A stretch of 64,000 nucleotides of DNA from Branchiostoma floridae (lineage: Eukaryota > Chordata > Leptocardii > Amphioxiformes > Branchiostomatidae): positions 6,092,935 through 6,156,934 of the forward strand of contig NC_049984.1 in NCBI RefSeq assembly GCF_000003815.2. The letters run 5' to 3'. Position 1 is the first letter of the stretch. Each line of letters opens with the position of its first letter. A program made the translations under genes and the position numbers. The notes under the pieces were generated by a model. That model was not told the origin of the DNA. It was given only the letters and a program-made list of their open reading frames with translations, and made no database searches. This document shows, piece by piece, positions 11,501 to 20,074 of the stretch.

Positions 11501-14500
11501 AATGAAACATTGACAAAATCGATTCATTTTCATCCTATGTTTGGGGGCCATCATTTCAGCTAACATGCAAGTGATTCACAAAGAAGCCCTAAGATAAGAG
11601 CATAAGCTACACCAAAAACAAATTGTCTGTCTTCTAGAGTACGAATTGCAGTATTGCAGCACGTACTAGCATCTGTCAGATGATGTAACTGATTGTCTCC
11701 GACCACAGTATCTAGTTCAGCAGGTAAAAGTCGATGAAAATACAAGATTTATAACAAGCTTCGCTGGTATCGAGAATTAAGTTTGTAACCTACTCCATCT
11801 AATATTTATGATGTCGGATGATCGAATGAGAATGAAGTCAACACATCTTTAGTATTAATAATAATACGACCAGGGACGTTGTCGAAGCAAGTTTCAATTG
11901 CCCATGACAAGAACGCGACAATGTATCAAATGCACACACATGTTATCGAATCATGCACCCTACTAACTTGAAGAGAGAAGGAGAACCAACGCAATATGAT
12001 TTTTGGCTCCCTGGATGCCCCGGCAAAAGTTTTCCCCTACCAACGACAGGACAACTCGCCTATCTAGCATATGAATGATTACCTTGAATTAGATAGTTAG
12101 GAATGTAACACCTTGCCAAGCGACAGAATTTCGATGGAAGTATGATTTTCTGATTAAACAAATTGACCAAGAAAGCTGCCGCCCCTCACTTATAGAGGTC
12201 AGTGCGACTCCCCTAGCTGACATGTAGATAGATTTTCCTGAATTACATGGTTAGGAACTATGAACCCGAACTTTGTGATAAACGGTGGTGCTATCCCAGA
12301 GCCAGATAAGGTAATCTGCTTAACGATCTCAAGCCTAAAGACACTTGGTAAAACATTCAACAACCGACCTTTTACCGATGCAGGTTATCTATCTTTGAGC
12401 AGACGCTGCCCGGAGAAGCAATGTTAAGCTCCTGACGAATGTTCCCATCTTTATACAATAGAAACAGCAGGATAAGGTCCATATCAGAGTCAGACGTTGG
12501 GTATGAAATATATATCTCTTGGTTACGATTGAAGAAACCCAATATCCTGTGATTTACCAAACTGGTGAAACTATTCACGGACAGTCCGACATTGCAGATG
12601 GCATCCGTTGTCTGAGTGTAGAACAAGAACTAGTGTAGTATAAACGTGTTCTACCTGTTTCCAACACCACTAGGTCCCACCAACTATCAGCAGAGACTAC
12701 TTCTGACATTAACAGTCCACTGATGAAGATGCTACCTAAAATGCATGACTTTGTAGGAGAACTTAATTACATTTGATTTATCATTTTGAATGATATAGAT
12801 GTATCACGTACATGGACATCTATTCTTCATATCAAGGCTATGCTCCCTTCCACAGTTGATGACGTCCGGCTGCAGTGGGGTTTCCCGTTCATCTGGACCC
12901 AGGACGTCCCGGTGGTGACGGACGCCACGGCGCTCCACTCACAGTTCAAACTCACCGGCATCACCACCAAGGCTTACGTCAACTCCTTCCTTCCGAACGC
13001 TAAAGGTACGTGTAAAATAGTAACAATTGATATTTCAGCACCAAGGCTACACCTAGGGTTTTCCTATATGCCGTATTTTTCTGTAAGCTATCCTCACCAA
13101 AACAGCATATTGGGGAAACGATTTTCCCAATAAACCTCTTCTTGAAGAGTAGCTGATACATGGATAGACCACTCATCCACGGCACTGAAGAAATAGCATA
13201 CATCAACTCAACGTTAAAGCTCAAATGTACGGCAGACTAGCAAACTAGCGGTAGCTATGAATCTTTATATATACACATATGTATATATATAAACAAAGTC
13301 CACTTTTGTGCATTTTAAGTAACGTATTAGAATATGTGGTCAATTGGAACATAAAGAGAGTATGGCATATCACGTCTACTTCAATGTGCTGCAGGAAAAG
13401 GCTGTACCTACGCGGCGAGCATGTGCGGTTTTGAGGGTGCTGACGACTGTCTGACCGACACCCAGCACTGTGAGGACGCCGTGGGCACGCAGGAGTGTGA
13501 CGGCTGTCAGTACTTCACTGGCACCTGTCAGAACCGGAGTAGGGACTGCAGTCTACTGGAAACAGGTACAGCCGAAGTGTTAAGAAACAAATCTAAGCTT
13601 TCTTCAAGTCTATGGGTCGACTATAATTGCGTTTATACAGCATGGCAACAGGCATTGGGCTTGGAAGTTGTACAAGTGTCCGTGCAGCACAGTACAGAGA
13701 CTATACTTAGCACTTACAGTGGAGAAGCTACTAAGTACATACTACTAGAGTACCTGAAACAAGAGCACTTTGCTGAGATGGCTTCCAATCCACAAGTCTA
13801 GAGGAGATGTGTGGTCGATTACTCCGCAGCCTTTGATTACTCATTTTGTTGTGGTTTTTAAGTTCAGCAAATCAGGTGCCACGTTTTTGACGTTGTGCAT
13901 TAAAACGTCTGCAACCTCAGCATTTACTTCTGACTGTTGTATACTGTCCGTCAGGTGACAAGAACACCTTCACAACCCTGGAGATCCAGCTGCACCTGTC
14001 CCGGCGGCTGGCCTACCACCTGCTGCAGATGTACATCCCCTCCACCTCCATCGTCATCATGTCCTGGGTCTCCTTCTGGATCGACATCGCCGCGGTGCCG
14101 GCCCGGGTTTGTCTGGGCGTCACCACCGTCCTGACCATGACGGCGCAGAGCGGTCGCACCTTCGCTATGCCCGAAGTGTCGTACGTGCGCGCCATTGACG
14201 TCTGGATCGTCGTCTGTCAGCTCTTCGTCTTCTCGGCGCTCATCGAGTACGCCGTGGTCAACTTCGTCTACAGATTCGGGGGGCTGGTGGTTCGTAAACA
14301 ACCCAACTCTAAAGCACAGGTAGGCCCGACACTCCCGACAAGTTCTTTCTTCTTCGCAGGCCACTATATTCTGTTATTCCATATCTTCCTATACAAGTTT
14401 CAGATGCCTGTTAAGAGAATGGCTGACGGTTCAGGAGAATACTTACACCTGGCATAAGTCATAACTAAGCAAATCAACATATGATGTTCCAGATGAATCA

Positions 14501-14945
14501 TGAAGTTAGCCCTTACTAATAAATACAATGTGCCAGATAGACGACCTTTATCTTGAAGGGAACAGGTCGAACGAATATCCTCAACACTTATCCCACACAA
14601 TGTTATTTACTTGCGATTGGTTGTCCGATATGTCAAAATGATTAGCAAGAATTCAACATAAAACAGTAATATAAGTAGTTAAACTTGCATTTGACTATAT
14701 TCAATCCCAAGTGCAAGAAGCATGGAGTCCGTTGGTCTACTAGTTCAGCATTTCAATTGCTGATCCTCCCTTTCTTCCAGGACCACGGTACAGATGACGT
14801 CACCGCTGTGAAGATCCAGCAGCTGAAGAACCCCGGAGACAAGGGCAAGCGGAAGGCTCAGACCATAGACAACGCCTGCCGGGTCATCTTTCCGTCATCC
14901 TTCATTGTGTTCAACCTGGTCTACTGGGCAGTCTACCTCCTTTAA
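5354..14945 (+). CDS. Cys-loop ligand-gated anion channel subunit (receptor 1), N-terminus missing
   Basis: Pentameric ligand-gated chloride-channel-type subunit of the plasma membrane (glycine/GABA/GluCl superfamily). Six phase-consistent exons were found: 5354-5565, 8188-8270, 12856-13005, 13395-13565, 13955-14319 and 14781-14945, giving 381 residues to a TAA stop. Motifs in order are the WRDPR strand, [11 protein letters not shown] (loop A region), the C-x13-C Cys-loop, M1 beginning at [13 protein letters not shown] before M2 (the anion-selectivity signature), M3, a short cytoplasmic loop of about 50 residues, and M4 ending YWAVYLL. Oddities: the agonist-binding Arg of the FLRQ strand is Val (LVEQ), pore position 2' is Cys, and an extra Cys-rich exon sits in loop C. 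The signal peptide, N-terminal helix and first beta strand were not located. The ligand is unknown. Family assignment is secure; subtype is not. Confidence 0.9.
5566..12855. other. Receptor 1 introns around the Cys-loop exon
   Basis: Apart from the 83-nt exon at 8188-8270 I see no further exon in these two long introns. Around 6319-6790 there are two weakly similar blocks (both start GAAAGTTTCTG and share TTCAG/AATGAT) about 180 bp apart. In the minus direction they translate to hydrophobic but unrecognised frames and may be an old duplicated repeat. The remainder is AT-rich sequence without identifiable features. Confidence 0.5.
8188..8270 (+). CDS. Receptor 1 exon: the Cys-loop
   Basis: An 83-nt exon between acceptor CATGCAG and donor GTATTG. 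It encodes [18 protein letters not shown], with exactly 13 residues between the two cysteines and the FPxD core that defines the family. The receptor 2 counterpart (43027-43109) is also 83 nt with the same phases, which strongly supports both models. The join to the next exon is shorter than in receptor 2 by about four residues ([11 protein letters not shown]). Confidence 0.92.
12856..13005 (+). CDS. Receptor 1 exon: beta strands 8-9, loop F, start of loop C
   Basis: Acceptor CTTCCACAG and donor GTACGT; phase 1 at both ends, as in receptor 2 exon 43295-43426. DDVRLQW matches the D-D-L-x-x-x-W strand after the Cys-loop, and the exon ends at FLPNAK where loop C should begin. Normally the next residues would run directly into the strand leading to M1. 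Here an additional exon is interposed. Confidence 0.85.
13395..13565 (+). CDS. Receptor 1 extra exon: 57-codon Cys-rich insertion in loop C
   Basis: 171 nt between acceptor GTGCTGCAG and donor GTACAG. It is symmetric (phase 1-1), so it can be included or skipped without a frameshift. It encodes eight cysteines spaced C-x6-C-x7-C-x6-C-x8-C-x2-C-x6-C-x6-C, with Asp/Glu/Gly/Thr-rich spacers and an NRS glycosylation sequon. Receptor 2 has an intron at the equivalent point but no such exon. Skipping it would join NAK to [15 protein letters not shown], a normal-looking loop C. The even cysteine count and extracellular position suggest up to four disulfides. I do not recognise the domain. Confidence 0.8.
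13955..14319 (+). CDS. Receptor 1 exon: pre-M1, M1, M2, M3
   Basis: A single exon encodes the strand [12 protein letters not shown]1, the PAR motif, M2 and M3 up to the start of the cytoplasmic loop, and leaves in phase 0 at GTAGGC. Receptor 2 splits the same region into four exons. M2 reads from R0': [15 protein letters not shown], so 2' is Cys, 9' the gate Leu and 13' Ala. The motif SYVRAIDVW between M2 and M3 is typical of glycine/GABA-type subunits. The region is visibly GC-rich relative to its introns. Confidence 0.93.
14781..14945 (+). CDS. Receptor 1 last exon: cytoplasmic loop end and M4
   Basis: Acceptor TTTCTTCCAG, then a charged stretch ([18 protein letters not shown], then KGKRK) and the fourth transmembrane helix [17 protein letters not shown], ending YLL and TAA. 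M4 of this family commonly begins R-x-x-F-P and contains F-N-x-x-Y-W, both present. Candidate polyadenylation signals AATAAA follow at 15477-15482 and 15657-15662. Confidence 0.93.
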   Translation, partial: DHGTDDVTAVKIQQLKNPGDKGKRKAQTIDNACRVIFPSSFIVFNLVYWAVYLL

Positions 14946-14975
14946 GCAAGGAGGTTAGAAAAAGAGACAACCTCC

Positions 14976-15136
14976 TTAGTCTCCAAGCAGACCCTATGGT
15001 GCCTTAGAGATAGTATCAAAGCTGGCAAAGGAATATAGCCGGCAAAGGGAGTCAAACGGGCCCGGTGCCAGCTATATTCCTTTGCCAACTCTTGATACTA
15101 TCTCTAAGGCACCGTAGGGTCTGCTTGGAGACTTAA
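14976..15136. mobile_element. MITE, family A, in the receptor 1 3' UTR
   Basis: Ends are AGTCTCCAAGCAGACCC and the reverse complement GGGTCTGCTTGGAGACT. Subterminal arms (about 60 bp, GGTGCCTTAGAGATAGTATC and its complement) pair to make the whole element a near-perfect foldback. It starts about 30 bp after the receptor 1 stop codon, so the mature transcript would carry a long hairpin. I could not see a clean target duplication. Confidence 0.8.
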
Positions 15137-15815
15137 CCTTGCTTTAAGACTAAAAAAACTCAAAAGAAGACAAGGGGACTTGCCAACACGCTGAGGACCT
15201 TTCTAACAACTGAGTTTCTAGCAGTGAGTTAGCAATTGAAGTTAAAAGCTATCAGGAATCCCTTTTGTAGCGAAAGCTTATGGACAAGACTCTTTCTGCC
15301 ACCAAATATATCTAAACCGGAAATTCTGCTGCTGTACTATAGAAAGCTGCTAGAGGCTTTCATTCCCTGCTCACATACATCTATAGCTTCTTCCTCAGAC
15401 ACATAACCTTCTTGGAAGGTGATAACAGTGAATTTATATCTCACCCGTGTGTAAAGGTTCCATCCCATGTATGACCAATAAAGTGGTATGCAATGGGGGG
15501 TATGTGGTAAACAGGTTAGGCCATGTTGACTTCATTTTAGGGATGGTATCCACGCGCATCAATATTTGGAAGCCCCCCACCCCAAGAAATTTTTTTAACA
15601 TACTGTAAAACGCACAAAGCAGTTGCAAAATGAGCAAATATGTGCCGAGGGTGGCAAATAAAGTATCAGAAAACGTATACTAATGTCATAGAATTCCAAC
15701 ATCAATTTCAAGATCTAAGATGATGTGAAAGGACTAAAATGAAAAAGGCATTGTTCGGTACACCATACCCTGTGCATTTAGCCTTTTGTTCAAACTTCCT
15801 TAGCACTTAGATTTG

Positions 15816-15857
15816 ATCAAGGAGGTTGGAAAAAAAAATTTTTTCAACCTCCTTGAT
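15816..15857. repeat. Short perfect-arm inverted repeat
   Basis: ATCAAGGAGGTTG followed by an A-run pairs with a T-run followed by CAACCTCCTTGAT, giving arms of about 19 bp with almost no loop. A related AAGGAGGTT/AACCTCCTT pair occurs at 14947-14977. It lies between the convergent receptor 1 and Mextli-like genes and could be a transposon remnant. Confidence 0.7.
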
Positions 15858-16288
15858 TTGATAAAAGCAACTTTTTTGGGGCAAATGTTTGATCCGCACG
15901 CTCGCATCAGTTTTGGGGTTTCCAGACGATGTCATCCATATAATCAAATCAACATAGCCTGAATATGAACAGACAGGGGAACTATTGAAATGTCTGTTTT
16001 TTGACAATCAAATGTGTTTATGGTAAGATGAATTGTTGAAAATTAGTTAGCCTGCAAGCGGTTTCATTTCAAGGTTTCTAGTGTGAGTGGAATGTTGACG
16101 AGATGTCATATGCACGCATGTGTACATAAGCATGCATGCTGATGTCTGTCAGGAACAATGTAACCTGTGATCCTACATAAGCTGTCCTTTCCCATGTGTA
16201 TATGATAGAGTGCCGACCATGTGATAATATACTTACATACCTCATGTCTTTGTCTTACACTGAAAGGGGTAAAATTCTTGCTGCAAGG

Positions 16289-16318
16289 AGTGCTTAATCC
16301 TTGGAAGGAATAAGCACT
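16289..16318. repeat. Small inverted repeat
   Basis: AGTGCTTAATCCTT pairs imperfectly with GGAAGGAATAAGCACT. It is a short foldback in the intergenic region; no function is evident. Confidence 0.5.
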
Positions 16319-16989
16319 CTACAAATACAATTTATAAAACATTTATACTCCAAAGGTTAGAAGGGTGATTCTGTCATTTGACATACTATAATCAGGATGC
16401 TGCACAAAATAACCACGAGACAGGCTTTGGCAGTGTACTCTATATTCATTAATATTGTAAAGTCCTTGCTCTCATGGCTCTCAGATCTGATGTAAGTATA
16501 TGTATATAATATCACTTATTTCTGGATATTTCCTTCCTATGTAATAAGACTGGTAATAAGATAACAACATATCAACAGAAGTAACAATAAGCTTGTAACA
16601 TATAGTGCAAACAGTTGTATGTACAAAATAAGTCTGAAGACTTCAGAATCTATAGCTGTCTTTCCATACATACAGCATATATCCTGGAAGACAAGTTCTT
16701 GTTGGCCCAGCATCAAAGTACTGGCATCTCACATTGCTGAATACATCATAATGAAACATCTCCTTCATCTTCACCATGTCTATCCTTTGTATAGTAAGGG
16801 TTATTACACCTCTGAGCCCGCAGGAATAAATTATTACCAACAGTGCTTCCTCTCCACTCTCACCATACTTTGTGCACAATTACCAAACTTCTTTGGCAGG
16901 CAGTCTATCTGTACATCCTTCTGCTTTTGAGTGACATAAGCAAACAACGGTAGCATAAACTACTAGTACAATTCTAACACACACTATCA

Positions 16990-18688
16990 GGAATGAGGTT
17001 CAATATATTTATTTGTGGATAAAATAAAGACGGTATCTAAACGTGATTCCTGACATCGCTCTTCTTTTTACACATATCTGCTTGAAATGGCTGCCAGGCA
17101 TTTACAGACCTATAGTTGCTCCTCTTTGCAACTATTCTATTTGTACAATGTGAAAAGCTAAATCAGTCATCTTCACTTGAGGTTACAACAGTGCCATTTC
17201 TGACGCATCCAGACCAAGATGGTCACATTGACACAGTATGACTACCTAGCTCTTCTTTTTTACCCCATAGGTAGAGTAGGTCACCTGAACTGACCCCTTC
17301 ATCACTGGGGATTTCATCCTTCCAGGAGATTCCATGACCTGGCATCAATTTCAATTCTTCTTAAGATTGGTCAGGCAATGTGGATCTGGTCGCGCTATCG
17401 GCCACAAATCCTGGCAAGACAATCTTCAGATGTATCACAACACTCCCAAGGGCATGACAAGAGTGCTGATATTCACCTAGATACATCCACATCTTACAGA
17501 TACTGTCAATGCCAGGACATTAATAAGGATTAGGGTTGACACAGGAGGCTTGACTTGGTTAGAGGGACACGAAACATCCCCACCCAAGTATGACCTGTTG
17601 ATCCTAATTTTCCTCCAGCCTGTGTGAATTTTTATGGTTCGGCTGAAAATTGCTCCAGCAGCGCAACAGAGGTCAAAGCCAGCCGTAAAGGGCCAAGTGT
17701 CAAAGTCACACACAATCAATTTCTTGGCTCTATGTTCATACACACATTACATCTCTGCATTTATAATGTAAAGTACAGGACAGAGGCATTTGGAAGTCTG
17801 CCATCAAGCCATTACATCCTATATATCTAACCCTCATATCTACAACAAGGAAAACAGACTTATAACAAATAGTAACGAAGTGTTGGTCTTCATTTGATGT
17901 CTACCTTGGACGGTGGATAGTGACTGTGGGAATACTGCCATTAAGCCACTACATCCCAGATGTATTCAAATCTAATATAACCCTCACACAACAAAGAAAA
18001 CAGACAATGTAACAGATAGTAAAGTTAGTAAATGCACAAGATCATACGTTGTAAACTTGGTCGATAGATAGTGCCTTTGGGAATACAGTCATGTGCAAAT
18101 CAGGACAGCATCCATGCTGACCTCCGTGTTAACTGCATTATATGGTCTTATCCATGAACAACAAAGTAAAAGGTAACAAAAGTGCAAAGAGATGTCTTCT
18201 AACCTGAAAAATGTACTAAGTCTTAATTGTGATGAACAATCCTGTGAGTTTGGCGAAGTCGATATCTTCCATTGATTTTTTTCTCCAAGTTATTGCCGCC
18301 TGTAACACAGTTTTGCAGGGTTTGGGCAATGGATCATCTTTTGTGAGGAGTGGTGATAGAATGGGCACAAGCCTTACTGTCAGGATTAGCCATCCACCAC
18401 GACCCCTGAGCAAAATATTAGCCGCGTTATTGATGGAACTAGAATAATCAGGAACACACAGGTCTTCTGAAAGATGACACGACGTTCTGAAAAGGCCACA
18501 GCAACAACTTGTTAAGTAGGTGGCAGTATTTCAGAAGTCTCTCACTGCACACATGGTAAGGGTGGTAACCCTGATGGCTTTAGTAGTCTTTCACTGCACA
18601 CATGGTAAGGGTGGTAACCCTGACGGCTTCAGTAGTCTTTCACTGCACACATGGTAGGGGTGGTAACCCTGACGGCTTCAGTAGTCTC
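16990..18688 (-). other. Probable 3' UTR of the Mextli-like gene
   Basis: Sequence downstream (minus strand) of the TGA at 18689-18691 has no further exon. The first good minus-strand polyadenylation signal (AATAAA, seen as TTTATT on the plus strand) is at 17008-17013, implying a UTR of about 1.7 kb. It contains three diverged tandem blocks (17780-18200) and most of a 49-bp minisatellite. The extent is inferred from the signal only. Confidence 0.4.
17780..18200. repeat. Three diverged tandem blocks of about 140 bp
   Basis: Blocks beginning near 17788, 17925 and 18073 share the order (G)GGAATACTGCCAT / AAGCCACTACATCC / TAACCCTCA / ACAACAAAGAAAACAGAC / TAACA-ATAGTAA. Similarity falls off in the third. 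They lie in the presumed 3' UTR of the Mextli-like gene. Confidence 0.55.
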
Positions 18689-18731
18689 TCACTGCACACA
18701 TGGTAAGGGTGGTAACCCTGACGGCTTGATG
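18536..18731. repeat. 49-bp minisatellite, four copies, spanning a stop codon
   Basis: Copies begin at 18536, 18585, 18634 and 18683, each opening AGTCT(C/T)TCACTGCACACATG and containing GGTGGTAACCCTGACGGCTT. Divergence between copies is only a few bases. The copy nearest the gene supplies the last codons and the TGA of the Mextli-like reading frame; the others are in the 3' UTR. Confidence 0.95.
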
Positions 18732-20074
18732 CTGCAGGCTGGACTGTGAGATAGCCTGAGAAGCACGTCACGGCTGTACCTCTTCACTGGACCTTCCCAC
18801 TGCACTGGACCCTCCTGCTGCACCTCGCTCTGATCAGGGTGGTGGTCTGTGATAGGAGAGACAAAGGCTGACTGTTAGTAAAGTTTAGTGCACGTCCTTG
18901 TAGGCAATATGAAAGGGGACAGACAAATAAATGCAGAACAGTATATCATGTGTCTACTTTATTCTAAAGAGCTGAATAGTAGTGCCACATGGCTGGTGTG
19001 TTACACCAAAGGTTAATTTTACCGGCTATACGGCTATACTGAAGCTGGAGTATTACAACAAAGGGTGGTTCTACTTGCTATTTATTTATTCATTTGTTTG
19101 GCTGACAGACAGGTGTTTTAAACTGGCTATACAACACAGAAAGTTTTAAAAAATATGCAATAAAGACATAGAAGTTAAAGGAAAGCAAAACTTAGAATCG
19201 GAAAGCCTTCTAGCATAACTTTCTAAAAAAGTTTTCACTTGTTTCACATAAGTCGGTCATAGCGCTGACAGTTACTAGACTGATTGAATTTGGTGACCTG
19301 AGGAGGGGTCATGTCCCCATTAGTTCTGATCTTGCTCAAAAATCATTTCAGTTTTAAGTTTTCCTTTCCTTTAACAGTTATAAATCAGCGTACCTTCTTT
19401 CTTTTTTTCAAAGCCTCTTTTGAACTGAAGAAGAGGTTAATAAGAATCAGTCAGCACAGTTAGAACCTCACAGTAACAGCTCTCATTTGAGTGATCTTCA
19501 AAGACATTATCAACATGACCTTTGCAACCAATTATAGCACACATAAAATTGGAACCTTAATTAACAATCAGACAAAGGTGGACACACTTCAGGGCTTCAT
19601 ATACCACTTCATTCGCCTATCACATGATTTAAACTCAATGTTATTAAAACTACCGACACTGTAAATCTTGAAATGTTTGCTGTGGTCTAATTTTCATGCT
19701 GGCAATTCCAATACAAACTTATGACTGTCAAAGGAACTTGCCTCTTCCATTGCATCATTACTTTATTACAAAATTGTTTACAACCATGAACACAAAAACC
19801 TCCCTTTCCCTCCTGAATACAAAGATAAACCAGGAGGAAAGTTGAAGAATTTTCAGTATTTCCAGCCCTGAACTACCGTGGTGCATGAACATACCGTAGT
19901 AGAGTTTGGCAGTCTTGGCGAACAGAAAGCGCCGCTGCCCCACGTGCTTGTTGCCAGCCTGTCCATAACAGCCGTCCGTGCTCCTGTCCAGGACAGTCTG
20001 GTGGTACAGCGGGCTGAGGGGCTGTCTGATGGTGTTCACCAGGAACCTGGGCAGCTTGAACTGTGGTCTGGTAG
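18689..20074 (-). CDS. mxt: Mextli-like exons 12-13: C-terminal eIF4E-binding region
   Basis: Exon 20074-19895 carries a well-conserved-looking block (PQFKLPRFLVNTIRQPLSPL, then RRFLFAKTAKLYY). Exon 18846-18689 carries PVKRYSRDVLLRLSHSP. Y-x4-L-hydrophobic (YSRDVLL) is the canonical eIF4E-binding motif shared by eIF4G and 4E-BPs and should dock on the dorsal face of eIF4E. The last 13 residues and the TGA are encoded by a copy of the 49-bp minisatellite, so the extreme C-terminus looks recently acquired. Confidence 0.75.

Noticed and set aside
13421-13801. Cys-rich frame read as an independent small secreted peptide gene
   Set aside because: The cysteine-rich part is an exon flanked by acceptor and donor that join the receptor exons in matching phase. 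Beyond the donor the frame is unremarkable intron.
13951-14364. 137-codon antisense frame opposite the receptor 1 transmembrane exon
   Set aside because: It is a shadow frame produced by GC-rich codon use on the plus strand; no family signal.
18536-18731. 49-bp repeats as a CRISPR array
   Set aside because: The copies are directly tandem with no unique spacers; it is a minisatellite.
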